The notes under the pieces: model-generated
Seen by the model: only the letters and a program-made list of their open reading frames with translations
Told to the model about the DNA's origin: nothing
Database searches by the model: none
Origin: Ooceraea biroi
Taxonomy: Eukaryota; Arthropoda; Insecta; Hymenoptera; Formicidae
Direction: 5' to 3'
Assembly: GCF_003672135.1 (NCBI RefSeq)
Contig: NC_039508.1
Location: 16,255,945 to 16,319,944, forward strand
Length of the DNA: 64,000 nucleotides
Program-made: the position numbers and the translations under genes
In this document: in pieces, positions 20,025 through 32,600 of the stretch
Numbering within the stretch: the first letter of the stretch is position 1
How the letters are laid out: every line of letters starts with the position of its first letter

Positions 20025-21867
20025 ATATATCTTTATTTTTAAACAAGTGACACGAATTCTCTTTTTATCAAGTGATACTGTTTATTCTCGTTCCCATAAC
20101 TTTCCGACAAATTGTATTCAATTATATTCAGCAAAGGAAAGCGCTTATTATACAATTATTGACGATTCCCAAAGCATTAATCGAAATTGATAGATTTATT
20201 CTTTCTGGTTATAATAGATAAAAATAAAAGCTTTTTATTCTAAAATGTCTAATCATAATGTAAAATAAAATTGTGTCTGGCTCGATGCTGGATCTTACTA
20301 CTATCTCTACAATTCATTCAAGACAGTGGAGGCTCGCAACGGACATTCTGAAAACTAAAAAATAGAGTCTCTAATCTGAGACGAGAAGATACAGAGCGCT
20401 TGTAGAATGGCAATTTATCCATTATTTATTGTAGAAACTAACATCTGCAGTATAGCAACCAATCGGTTAAAATCGCTCGTATATGCATTATTAATCCACA
20501 GGCGCTGTCAACTTGAACAGGATTGCCATTCTGTAGGTATCAGGCTCCGTTAATCGGGTTGCGATAATACAGGCACCTTATATTTTCAGTTTTTCACTAA
20601 TCTTTTGATTTCTAAAATTCCGTTACGAGCATCCATAGTCTTTCATCAAAAATTGAAATAATAGTACGATTCATCATCGGATTAAACATAATCTTATTTT
20701 TATGTAAGATAATAATATAAATATAAAAACTATTATAAAAATAAGAACTATTATAAAAATTAAAATCGCGTTTATTTTAAAATGATATGACGTAAAAGCT
20801 AGTCAAACAAAATTTTTATTATAGGAACTTAATGGCCAAATAAATTTTTATTATATTAATAGATAAAGACCATCATTAATTGCTCAATAAGTTCTTAACA
20901 AACGTACTTATTAATATTGTGTATATACATATTTGCAGAACTTATATATGCAGTATGTGACAGTAACATCGAATAATAAAATCAACAACTACTCTGTAAT
21001 ACCGATAAAATAAAATCTACAAACGCGACGGAAGATAATCATGCTCTTGCTTCGTTCCCTCCGAAGTAGCTGGATCTTTCATTCGTTGCTCGTTGATGGC
21101 GCATCTACTACAAAAGGCTCTTTAAAACTCAAGTTAAATAAACTAGATCTCTTAGGATGTTTTTCTCTTCTTTATTTAAATAAAATAAAATAAACTTCTT
21201 TATTTAAATAAAAACCAAATTTATTAAAACTCTATCCCTGTATAGGTATCGAGGTATACAAAAAATACTCCCATGGGTTATTCTGCCTATCATAAAGCCG
21301 ACTAAAAGGATATAAATGTTAAATAATTTCCTTTAAAAAATTATCTGTGCTGTCACATGTAAAGAGATTTTTGCGCTTCTTATTTATTGAATAATTCTTC
21401 CTCGAAGTCCACAATATCACTTACACAGTGAGAAATAACGCTCTGCATGATATTATATTTTAGAGATAGGTAAAGATACATCGACGTTCTTTGGTTTTAC
21501 ATTTTTTTTCCAAAACGCGAAATCAAAAAATTTTATAGAAATCCTAGAATTTGTAGAAAAATTAGAAATCCAGAAGAAAATTACCAAAGTTGTAGGAAAC
21601 ATTTATAAAGTCTTCGACAACATCCTTGTATTTTATAATGCAACAATGTAAAACAGCAAAAGATTTGACTTTCTGCGCTCTACGCTGGTGTTGCCCCCGA
21701 GACACGATATTATGAATGAAGGGAAGTATAACAGTTGCACGGCATCCCGCGCCTCGACTACGCGGAGAACGGGGTGCGATACGCGTAACAGACAAGAAGC
21801 TAGGGAGATTTACATATTTATGGACAGACTTATTACATATCCGAGGCGCGCATACGGCTTCTCGTGC

Positions 21868-22137
21868 TTACGGGCTGCTGTACGAGCCATTACGAGCGGG
21901 TGCGATGTACCGTTGATCGCCGTGGGCGTCGTGGCTCCTTTCCGCCCTACCAGTTTCTCCTCTCATCTCAGTGTACGTCCCGTCTCGTCCCGTCCCGTTC
22001 GGAATATAATTCTCGATGGATTCGAAGAATCCGGACATAATGTTCGATTGCACGTTCGAAATTACAGGGCGCGCTCTGCATCGCATGAGCATTTCGATTA
22101 GGGCCGCGCGCAAGTGTCGGTACTCAAACTTGCTCAT
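21868..22137 (-). CDS. Orphan ATG-initiated ORF, 89 aa
   Basis: Opens with ATG (MSKFEYRHLRAALIEMLMRC) and ends at TAA, in a GC-rich patch. It shows no domain, and an overlapping plus-strand frame is equally long. A donor-like CTG|GTAGGG lies inside. Probably noncoding GC-rich DNA; listed because it has a real ATG. Confidence 0.1.
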   Translation of the reverse strand: MSKFEYRHLRAALIEMLMRCRARPVISNVQSNIMSGFFESIENYIPNGTGRDGTYTEMRGETGRAERSHDAHGDQRYIAPARNGSYSSP

Positions 22138-24410
22138 TACTCAACATGACCCGACGTTACGGAATATATAGGAAAAAAAGGATAAGAGCGTATGAAGGAG
22201 AATGAGAATTCGTGGCATTAACAAGAAGCATTTGTAATTGCCCAAGTTCCTTTTTTAATAAGTCTTGATTGCGTTATGAAGTAAAGAAAAAGTAAAATAT
22301 GTATATCTCTTCATTTCAACTATCATATCGTTAATCAGAATGATATGATTCGTTACAGAAAAATGTCTTTGAATCGTGTCACTTTCGAAATGTATGCATA
22401 TCGCGAAATAGTTGGAATACCTACAGAATAAGGAATCACTTGATGAAATCACCAAGGCCTAAATAAAAAATGCGCGGAATTCACGAAGCAGGTTTCGTTA
22501 CAAGCGGAGGCGAACGGTTCTATGATGAACGAACAAACGACCGACCGTGAACTTCGCGGAAGACAAATCTATGGTCAGTGACATTGCTTCTTTTCAACCT
22601 CGATTGTATTTTGCAGCCACAAGCATCATGATGGTGCATGTGATAATATAATTTATTAATGTTACGGGCAAAAATCATAAATTCGTCAATAAAAGTTATG
22701 CAAATAGAGATTTTACATTAAGAAAATATTAAGAGATTATCGATTATCGAGATTATCGATAAATCGAATTTCGAAAGTTTCTATAACAAAAGTAGTCAAA
22801 ATTTTATTGTTTTGTTATTGTGTCCGTTCCGTCTTATATGCCAGTTATTCTTATTGTTATAATATTTATTACCGCTGGTTTTCGTAACATACAATTAGCG
22901 ATAACAAATATCTTCATTAGAATAGTTTCATTAAATCGATATAAAAAGCGTTACCGAATCGTCAGAGAGAATTAACAGTTCCTGTTCTGAAGTTAACGTT
23001 ACTTTAAGCATGTGTGGGAATGTCTGTGTATGTGTGTGTCGAAAGTAAAACTTTAGATACCAAAGTTGAAGTAATCACAAACGTGTACTCTAACGATAGC
23101 TGCAAATGACCGACCATGAACCTCGAAGTCAACGGCTTCGAAGTTACTAGGCGGCAATAGGGCGGAGCATTACGAATTCTTCATTCTTCATTATCTGAAA
23201 ATCACTGCTTCGCAAACTTCGCCATAATCATGCCCAACATTAGAAATATTTCTTTCTATTACGACGACGGTAACGGCAAAGTTGGCAAAATCATTATTCT
23301 TCGCTGGAACGCTGACATCACTTAAACTGAAATAAAATCAAATTAATACATTAATACTATGGCTTTACGTCACTCCTTTATAAATTGCAGCTATATGCAT
23401 TATCAGTTCAATCTAAAACTTAAGATTAAATTAACATTAAAAAAAAGATATTATTAGCTTTTAATATATTCGATATATTTGACCTTTCAAAAGCATTAGC
23501 ATTTAATCTCATTAAATAATCTCGCAAAGAAGGTAATTTTAAATTAGATGGTATTTTAATCCATAAAATAAATCGTTCTATATTTTTTCTTTAAATTATA
23601 AAAATTAGATTGTTTAATGCGTCGCAAAGTTATCATAATTGCAATATGTTAGACACATGTGTTTTAGTAAGATTTTATAAGATTTTAAGATTAATAGTAT
23701 GAGAATATAAAAAAACAAATAATTCCAAGTATAAATAAATCCATAAAGATTAGAACGTCACACAAGACGTAATAAAGGTACCGCTGTAACAGTAACTTTA
23801 CGATTTCTACGCTGGCGTATTAATAGATTGATCATTATCGGCTATTAACTCCTTGAATATCGGAAATCCCATTTCTTCTAGCATCGATCAATTTTGAATA
23901 CATTATTCAGAAAAGTATATTTGTAACTGTATTTCTAAAACAATTTTTTAATTTTTAATTTTCTAATATTTAACATTTTTCTACTTTAATTAAAATATGA
24001 TCAATCAAGGAATTTTCTGTACATGTAAATGCTGTATCAACTTTGACGATAATGATAAAAATGATGACAATAAACGACATTCTACAAGATGCTTCGCACA
24101 TATTAACGCAATAACTTTTCATGGAGGGACTGGTTTTTTAAAAAAAAAAAAAACTATTAGAAGATAGAATAATTATTGATTTAATAATGAAAATAATTAA
24201 AATTGTTTGCGTAGTGATATTCCTTGGAAGCCGATAGTACTGAAATCAATATGGCATTACGTACCGTAAAAATATTCCTTACATATTTTCCACTTTTGCA
24301 CACTACACAAACATTCAAACAATTCTCATACATACAGAGATTTATTTAATTATTAATATATTATATATTTTCACGTGCGTCATAAATATGATGCTTCATT
24401 TATATGTTTC

Positions 24411-24413
<3 letters not shown>

Positions 24414-24451
<38 letters not shown>
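24414..24451. repeat. (AT)n microsatellite
   Basis: About 19 uninterrupted AT units. Confidence 0.9.
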
Positions 24452-24453
<2 letters not shown>

Positions 24454-24689
24454 CTTAAATTATCTTCGAGTCCTTACGCAACTAATTCGATCGTCATGAT
24501 TTCTTTTAATTTAATAAATACAAAGATACAATTGATAGAGAAGGGATTCCGATTATATCTTTGTATCTTTGTATTAAGTTAATTTTATGTAAAATTAGCG
24601 ACAGGAATATCTTCTAAGTTTCTTTAATTTCTAATTTCCAAATTTATGGTAATTAACTTCGATGTTACAAATATAATACACGAACACCC

Positions 24690-25300
24690 CAACAGTGGCG
24701 GTGGCGGTAACAGCCATACGGAGGGAAATCAACAGATTGTTATTGCTCGAGCCGGTCTATGACGCGATATTATCATAAAATACCGGTTCCCGAGCTATCG
24801 GTCACGGTATCCCACGGAAAATTAAAAAACGAGCTCCGCGTACGCGCGATAGCCACGAATTACGACTGTCCGTGAACCCCGAGGATGATTTCATCGACGG
24901 TGGGGATGCTGTACCGCTATGCGTTACATCGTCGAGCCCACCTTCTTCCTCGACGTCCCTCCGCCACCACCTTCGTGCCCCCTCTTGGCCACAATTTTCG
25001 CAGTCGGGGGCACAACGGTTACGTTTTACCGTTGCGAGCCGCTCGTTCGCTCGCGCGGCATCCGCGTCGCAGCTACGGCGCACAGCGCGTTTGATATTCT
25101 CGCTCTCTCGCACGCCTACTCGCGCGAGAAGCGAGATTTTGCTTGCCCTCGCCTGATTCAGCGACGATTCACAGCATCCAGACGCCCGCACGTTCCAACG
25201 AGCGAGATTTACGAGGGCGTCTGCTCGGGGGACGAAGCTTCCGAAAGCACGCGGTCGAGCGAGCGAGCAAATCTCCCATTTGAGCAGACGTACCTTTGAA
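24690..25300. promoter_or_regulatory. GC-rich island
   Basis: CpG-dense block in AT-rich surroundings, with long overlapping frames on both strands, none starting at ATG or showing a domain. Candidate promoter or enhancer; no TATA or donor was convincing. Confidence 0.3.
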
Positions 25301-26450
25301 CGCGCAAGTTCCGGTATCGCTAATCATTTGTAGCGCAACTTTCGAGATCAAAGTGGCTGCTGAAGCAAGAAGGATGCTTCAAATGGAGATTACGAGAAAC
25401 TTTGGCGGAATCGGTAGCGAACAATCGTATAGTTTTGCAGGCAAAATGTGTAGGATGTTCACGGAGGAACTGTGTTCCTGGCATAAATTTCTCTGATGTA
25501 TTCCACCGCTACATTTAGGCGTTATGTTATATTACGGTAAACAATGGCGCATTATGCCACATCATTTTTGTTCTTCATTATTGCACGTAACAGCCGCTGT
25601 GTGGGTCAAGAGGAGAAAATCCGGCGCGAGCGGTATCGCGAGAGCGGAACTGAGAAGAAGAAAAGACCTTCACCTTCGAGCGAACGCACGACGAAGCTTT
25701 CCCGCGTGAAATCCGCCAATGGCGGACCGCCACCTCGCTACCGACGGGGTTGCGCGCGACTCAAATCGATCGTCGTTTCCGGTAACATCAACGACATCGA
25801 CAACGCACCCCCGTTAGTCACAGGAAAAATCGTGAGTCGCTCGCCCATTAGCCGCACGAAATGTCACCGAGCTTGCGATCAAACAGAGATTCCTTTAAAT
25901 GAAAAACAGGAATTTCGATCCATTATAATCCATTCTGGATCATATAATCCATTCTCCATCGATTCATTTTGATCCATCACAAGTTTTTTCAGCTGAAGAG
26001 TTCAAATGCTTATATTTTCTATCATAAAACTTTCTATTTTATGTTAAAAAAACTTTTTAACAATAATTAATAATATTGTAATATTAATTTTTAGCATTGT
26101 AACGCCATTTGACGTAAGCTCGTTCGAAGTGTGGCTATGAGTAAGAACAAACGTTTATAATTTTTTTAATTTAGTCTACCCTTCTTCAATTTGATATTTT
26201 TCATTGAAATTCCAATTGAAGATCAGATTCTCAAAGTTCGATTCTCGCCAAACGGTCTAATCGCCGAGTAGATTTACAAGGATACCAATATCGAAAACCG
26301 TCGATACTGAACACCGTGAACGTGACCGGGATAAACGAAATTGGGAAAGGAGCGAAGGATCATAGGCGCGATGCGAATGCTCGCGCGGCCAGAAAATTCA
26401 TCGAGCTCGCCTCAAAAAACGCCGAAGCGCGCGGATACGGAGATCTACAG

Positions 26451-26720
26451 CTAAACACCTGGTAGCAAGCGCTTTAGCAGAGTCGGGCTAGCCTTGGGTT
26501 TGGCGCCAAAGACCGGCCTGGGGTCAACGACCATCGGAATATTCACGTTCGGCCGGCGGACGATCACGGACTCGGTCCGAGCGATTCCCGGTCTCGAGAT
26601 TATCGCGCGTTCAAGGGTATGGAAGACGCGGCGAATCGATTTCGTCGGTCGGCGAATCTCGATTCCCTCTTTGTCATTAACGCGAAATATGTATCTTCTC
26701 TGTTGTGACACTTGCTGCAA
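26451..26720 (-). CDS. Orphan open frame next to a strong acceptor
   Basis: The minus strand has an 89-codon frame ending LLKRLLPGV and TAG, with no ATG before its last third (PMVVDPRPVF). A strong acceptor TTTTTTTTCCAG ends at about 26742. The frame that opens directly from it runs NAVPKNCSKCHNRED before a stop. The alternative acceptor TTGCAG at 26714 joins the longer frame. Two coding-like readings overlap and no upstream exon was found. Function unknown. Confidence 0.18.
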   Translation of the reverse strand: MQQVSQQRRYIFRVNDKEGIEIRRPTKSIRRVFHTLERAIISRPGIARTESVIVRRPNVNIPMVVDPRPVFGAKPKASPTLLKRLLPGV

Positions 26721-27593
26721 TTCTTAGGTACAGCGTTCTGGAAAAAAAATGATATTTAATTTAGTTCCTTTATAAAAGAAAGTAATTAATAGGGGAGAAT
26801 GTATAGGGTGCTTCCTAATTTGTTGAAAACTACAAGAGGACAAAGATATTTGTAAAAACGAATATTCGAATTTATTAAAAAATTTAAACATTTTTCGAAT
26901 TTCTGATCATGTTATTGGTGAGACGTTGAAGAAGGCAGAGTTTTAGATGAATGTTTTCCTGGTAAATCGATAGGTCCTATTACCTGACTGATTCGTTCCA
27001 CCTTCATTTACCTGAATCTATTCGATTGGCTATGAGGACTCTTAAAGATCCATAGTTTACGAAACACCTACTGACAATATTACAGTAGGAAGAGAGAGGA
27101 AAGGAGAGCGAATAAATTATTTGTGTCAAAATGCCAAAAATTTTAAAATTTAGTTAAAAATTTACATCAGTATCCTGGAGATTTGATAGAAAACAGTTCA
27201 TATTTTCGCAAATTTCTGATCTTGAGAATGCACTTTGCATTAAGAAGTTTTGCATTACGAAGTTAAGTTATAATGCTACGATCAAGCTTTCTCACGGAAA
27301 ATTCTGTAACGGCAACCAAGAAGTGTAAAAGGAATCCACGCGAAACAATTAATCCTTTTTTCAGTGCATGATTTCGATACCGCTATGATTTCTCGTGCGA
27401 TTAATTGACGGCAAGCGCATAATCCATCAACGACTAGCCATCAACGCGATTGTAAATACTCATTTTTACTCCAATTAGGAATCAATTAATAACTATTTAA
27501 CAATTTTAATGAAAACTATTAATAAACATTAAACATTTTTCTCAAGTACACGATTAAATCAAGTCACTAAACATTTATACAAAATTATTACGT

Positions 27594-27899
27594 ATGTATT
27601 ACGAAATTATTGCAAAATTTCTCGTTGGATTTTACTTGCTATCACTCGCTTTCTCATTTCATTACATTGAAATCGAACATCCACAATCAATCCGTTTCCG
27701 TGTGCTCAATGCACGACGGATCCAGCAAGATGCCAGACTCGAAGAGGGTGGCACCCTACGGGCGAGTAACGGTGAATGGCGCGACCGAGTGACGCTCGTC
27801 ACGGAAGAGATCCGCGCGCACGGCAAAGTGGAGGCGGTGAGTCTGCGAGACGAAGAGGACAATGTGATAAAACAGCACGGAAACGAAAGAACGGAATAG
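27594..27899 (+). CDS. Candidate small ORF with signal-peptide-like start, 101 aa
   Basis: The ATG opens MYYEIIAKFLVGFYLLSLAF, a hydrophobic stretch of secretory type, followed by a charged, GC-rich second half ending NERTE. A donor-like GCG|GTGAGT occurs in frame at about 27836. A second frame here also reads plausibly (MHDGSSKMPDSK to ATE). The shift from AT-rich to GC-rich inside the ORF argues for chance. Unrecognised. Confidence 0.13.
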   Translation: MYYEIIAKFLVGFYLLSLAFSFHYIEIEHPQSIRFRVLNARRIQQDARLEEGGTLRASNGEWRDRVTLVTEEIRAHGKVEAVSLRDEEDNVIKQHGNERTE

Positions 27900-28113
27900 A
27901 ATCAAGGGAAGATGAAGAAAGAAGACCAGAGTGATACGAATAACTAAAGGAAAAGAAGAGACGCAGAGAGCAACGAGAACAACAGCAAAGCCGAATAGGA
28001 AGAAAGTCGCGGAGAAAGATGAAAGAGATGAAAGAAGAAAGAAGAGAAGGTAGAAGAAGAAAGCACGGGGAAAACGCGGAGAACGGCGGAACCCGGAGCG
28101 GCAATCGAGAAGG

Positions 28114-28144
<31 letters not shown>

Positions 28145-28260
28145 GCCGAAAGTTGCGAAAAAGCGTGATAAAAACGGAGAAAGACGAGAGAAACGATGAA
28201 GATAAAGAGGAAGAGATGAAAGAGGAAAGGAGGAACACCACAGATAGGAAGACAGTCGCC
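27890..28260 (+). other. Purine-rich (GA) tract
   Basis: A long AG-rich stretch on the plus strand including a (GA)n run at about 28,104-28,143. It produces artefactual Ser/Leu/Phe-rich minus ORFs up to 220 aa. It could be 5'UTR or GAGA-factor promoter DNA of the plus-strand transcript that follows. Confidence 0.4.
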
Positions 28261-28269
28261 TTGGTGGGG

Positions 28270-29667
28270 GATGAAGACAGACTCTCTTGCCCGTGCTACC
28301 GCATCGTCTGGTAGGGGCACACGAATGACGACCAGCCGCCGGTGGTGGAGGCGGAAGAGTGAACCGGTGAACCCACGTAGAGGGGGCAGGGTGACGGCGG
28401 CGGCTGCGGCGGTGGCGGCGGCGGTGGCAGCCGATGGTGGTGAGGGTACGACGAGCAGCACCGTGCGCGAGCACCTGTGGATCTCTGCGTCGCGGTAGAG
28501 TCACTCACCAGCTACCACCACCGGACCACCGCCGAACTTCGAGGTTACAAGTAGAACCGAACGGAAACGACACGTCGCGCGCGACGTACACGAGGAAGAC
28601 TGGAGTGGAGGAAGTGAAGAGAGAAGGCCCTGAGTCTCGCGTGGAGAAACGTCGATCGAATCCTTGCCGAAGAAGCCAACGAGGGTGATGCCGTCCGATT
28701 GCGCAGACGCTGAAGATCAAGAAACCACCTTCTGATCGCGCGTGCAGAAATCGAGTTTTCTTGGGAATGCGAAAAATACGAAATACGTAATGAATAAAAA
28801 TACATGTGGATAGTTACTCCGTTGCAATTAATTCTCGTGCAAGAAGGGTGAAGGCGACGAATCAGGGAAGGGTACATCGCCAAGTGCAAATTTGGGATTA
28901 CAGTGACACGCGAGGAAGAATCAGCGAGAGTTCGCTTCATCACTGAGATTCAGGTGTGATCTCTGAAAGAGCGTGATCAACGTTGGACTTTCCATTCTGC
29001 TGTCGCGATTTGTCGTGATCGCGCCGGTTCCGGTTTCAAAGACGGCGTCGTTGTCGTCGGTGACGTCGTGGGAACACGTCGCGTTCGCGAGGAGCAACGA
29101 ACTCGCTTCCGAATGATCCGTAATTGAGCTCTAGTCGATATCGGCACAAAGTTGACTTCGCGATCTCTAAGCGCAATTTGTGTTTATCAAGCCAATCCGA
29201 GCCAGAGTGCCTAGTAATAAATTTTAGAAGGATCATTCCCTCACGAAGAGTTTGGAAGAGAAGAAAAAATTGTGATCCACGCAGCCAAAATTTGTACTTG
29301 CGTTTTTGTAAAGTGCCGCAGAAGGAGAAAAGACAGTAAGATCGAATGTGCGAATGTGCGAAACCAGAAAGATCGCAAGTGGAGGACGAGACCGTGATCG
29401 ATTCTGGATCGAGTGTCATGACGCTCGATATGTGGCGAAAAGACGCGTTTTCTGATCTCTAATCCTAAGAACGAGGTGCAAATATACGGTCAGTGAGAAA
29501 GCGATCGAAAAGACGGACCGGAAAGAACGGAATTGTTCTTAACGCGTAATAGTGATCATAACGGATTTGCGTAAGTGGGTGATAAGTGAGAGAGTCGAGG
29601 TGAAAAATAAAAGCAATTTTTGGGACAGGCAGCGTGTTGGATACCAGGATATGCAATCTCGGACAAG
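28270..29667 (+). promoter_or_regulatory. GC-rich promoter and 5'UTR region
   Basis: CpG-rich block directly upstream of the MPSTIR exon. It contains a CRE-like GTGACGTCG at about 29,060 and initiator-like TCAGT at about 29,490. The start site is not resolvable by eye. Confidence 0.35.
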
Positions 29668-29686
29668 ATGCCTAGCACGATAAGAG
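29668..29686 (+). CDS. Candidate first coding exon, MPSTIR(G), of a large plus-strand gene
   Basis: An ATG with A at -3 (ACAAGATGC) encodes MPSTIR and the first base of a G-initial codon. It is followed immediately by a near-consensus donor G|GTGAGT at 29687, phase 1. Upstream lies about 1.4 kb of GC-rich DNA typical of a promoter and long 5'UTR, including a polyGly/polyAla-like GCG block at about 28,395-28,440. A 10-codon uORF (ATG at 29651, stop at 29683) overlaps the start in another frame. The rest of the protein would lie downstream, probably outside the window. I do not recognise the gene. It could also be wholly 5'UTR. Confidence 0.45.
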
Positions 29687-32600
29687 GTGAGTGACATGTC
29701 ACATCTATCAGAATTATCTATCTTTATCAGAATTAGAAAGAATAATATTCAGACAGGCCTCGCGAAAATTTTGTGGCATTTTTCGCAATAAAATAAAATA
29801 AAATATCATAAATGCTTCGTAATTAAATTAAATACTTTTAATTGCAACGTATCATTTTTAGCAATAATTAAAAAATTAATTTCACCTAAATGTTTTTGCT
29901 GTGATAACTAATAGTACGGTGTAAACCTTATTCCGGGTGTAAAGGGTTAAAGACATCGTGGAAAGTCTCGCGAGAGATAAAGGCAAATCCAAGTGTATGG
30001 TTTTAAATGGACGCTATGAAAGATTTACACGGCATCGATCCTTTGAGCGCTTTAACCCTTTCGCTGCGGCCGATTGATTTAGTAGAAAAAAGGATCGCAT
30101 CTTTTTTGCGACATATTAGGTTGAGATTTCTTATAAATAAAATAAAACCGCGTGTCGCTATATATCACGTAATTATGCAAACTCGCAACGTCATATTCTT
30201 GGAAAAATTATGATTAACTGCCTGAATGCTCTCGATGAATCGTTCGTCAAATATTTTCGTGATTTATCAAAATCATTAAAAAGCGCATTAATTGCTGAAT
30301 TAACGGATCAGGTGATCAATTTGTAGACATAATTTTTTTACAATGTCTAATAAACTGCATCGCATATATATCACTTCATAAGTAGTTTCAAATTTTCCAT
30401 GATAATTTAGTAATGTAATACAAAGTATAAAATAACTCTTTTCGCTCGGTAGATTTTTCATCTCTTAGATATAAAAGTGTGTAAATTAAACAAGGTACAT
30501 ATTACTTTATCTTTTTATTTTGATAATCTTAAAATTATTACAATAATTTCTGCCTGCACATATGCTGCAAGGAATTACAACGGTACTGAAGAAAAGACTA
30601 TTTGATGTGAATATATCTTGACAAGCGAAAGATCGAGATTTCACGTATCATTCTTCGTAAATTCTATCTGGACTTATTCAGAACGGTTCTCTCGATTCTT
30701 TTTCCTGAAGGGATTAAGGTAGAGAAGTCAACCTCAAAATATTCGAAAGTATAGGGTAGCTAAAAAGGATACTGCGTTGGAATGAAAAGGAATACTGATT
30801 AGGTATTGTAGAAATAGGCTCGTTCGCGGGAGGTAACAGTACGCGATGTTGCGGTCACGATGGCAGGGTCACTCGAGGTCAGTAACACACTGACGACGTG
30901 GTCACGTAATCCGCGACGCTCTTCTACCTTCAAGATTCATCGAGTGTGCGCTCTTCAATATCTTGGTCCATCTGCGATTATCTCGATTTTTCGAGTTTAG
31001 TTGTTTTAACATCTGATTATCTTAATCATGAATCATAAAAATTTCTTCGGAATATTTAAAATTTGTTTCGCGTAATTATGATTAAATAAATTTTTATAAA
31101 AAACATACAAGGGTCAAAATAGCTTGACAAATAAAATTCGGAGATATATTTTTAAAGTTATTTGTATATCTATCTTTATCTGCGTTTACACAGTGTTGTT
31201 ATCGCTATCACCTGTCGATTTCGACACAGTATCATCATTATGTGCCGACTAGTTCTCTATAAATAACATAACCAATTCCATACACACGTGTTCTTGTACT
31301 ATAATAACTGACCAAGTCAAAAAATCAAGCTAAAACTGAAATTACTTCATTAATATTGAATTGTTTTGCTTCATTACGAGATAGTCAACTGTTCAATTAT
31401 TCGGGAAACATTCCAGATGATTATTAATGATTAATAATTCGCTTCAAGTTTAATGTAAAGTGTATTACGATATTATTTATTTATCGCATATAAATAAACG
31501 ATAAACGCACATAACTAAATCAATCGATAATTCTTCTGACTGATTAACGAATTTGCGTTCTTAATTGACTTAGTCGCAAATTATTGAAAAGTCTAATAAG
31601 ATGATTATAATCAAACAATAATAATTTTAATCGTAAAATAGGATTAAAACAATATTAATAAGATTAATTTTGGAGATAAACTAGTAAACTCTGTTTGCAA
31701 ATTGAAATTAGAGTCATATAATAAACGTAAAACGCTTTATACGTCGGGTTTCATGACACAATGTGTTGTGAAACAGAAATAAAATGCAAAAGGTAATCCG
31801 AGAAAGAAGTCGAGAATATAAAGGAACTAATAGAAACGCAATAAATCATGCTCCGTGAACGTGCACACGTAGTAAAAATTAAATGACAAAGCATAGATAA
31901 ATTGATATTAAAAGAATGTATGTGAATGCAGTTGCACGCATCAAATTACACTAATGGGCAGAAAATGATAGCTAACGTGGTCATTCCAACGCAAAATCAC
32001 ACGAAGATCAAGATGAACAAACGAGCAAAGCGCACTACACCTAAACAATAGCCAGTCACTGCTAGAAACATTAATAAAGACACGTCAAAAATTGACACAG
32101 TAAACAATAAAATAAATCATAAAAAAAAGGAAACATAAAAAAGGAACGAGTAATTTAAATATTACTGAATTAAATTAAATATTACTGACAGAGGGGACTA
32201 AAATATCCGGGTCCGTTCCAAGAAGTATTGCGTAATCGGAAATTGGGCAACGCAGAAAAAAAAGGGTTGCGGAGGGAGACCGCGTGGAGGAGGAGGAGGA
32301 AGAGGAAGGCAGGAAGAAATAAGCGAAGGGAGAAGGGCAGGGCAGGTAGGAGGAAAGCGAGATTCTCTTCCCGCGACAGGTGGCAAAGACCTTGGTAAAC
32401 TTAAGGGCGTTGCGATCGATTACCTAACCGAGGACGAGGAGCGGATTTCGGTTCCCGATGCGGCCCGGGCCTCGCGATGGGCCGGCGCCCATCGCCCGCC
32501 TGCCAAACTAAACGCCGACAGGCTCGGTATACGAACAAAAGCGCGGAGGTCAATGAACCCTCCGAACGGCACGGCACACGCACGCATGTACGCACGCACA

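Larger units (their letters stand above)
17711..27590. other. Spacer between Hdc promoter and the right-hand gene
   Basis: AT-rich to about 21.7 kb, then punctuated by GC-rich patches at about 21,690-22,110, 24,690-25,300, 25,580-25,870 and 26,230-26,680. A DREF-type TATCGATA lies at 22754-22761. Apart from the transposons and low-confidence ORFs listed separately I see no gene here. Confidence 0.4.

Noticed and set aside
24802..25191. Minus 129-codon and overlapping plus frames
   Set aside because: No ATG start, mutually overlapping, CpG-rich composition explains the lack of stops.
27756..28504. Long minus-strand ORFs (161-220 aa) rich in Ser, Leu and Phe
   Set aside because: They read through a GA-rich purine tract and GCG repeats, which lack stop codons on that strand. 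No ATG context, domain or splice evidence.
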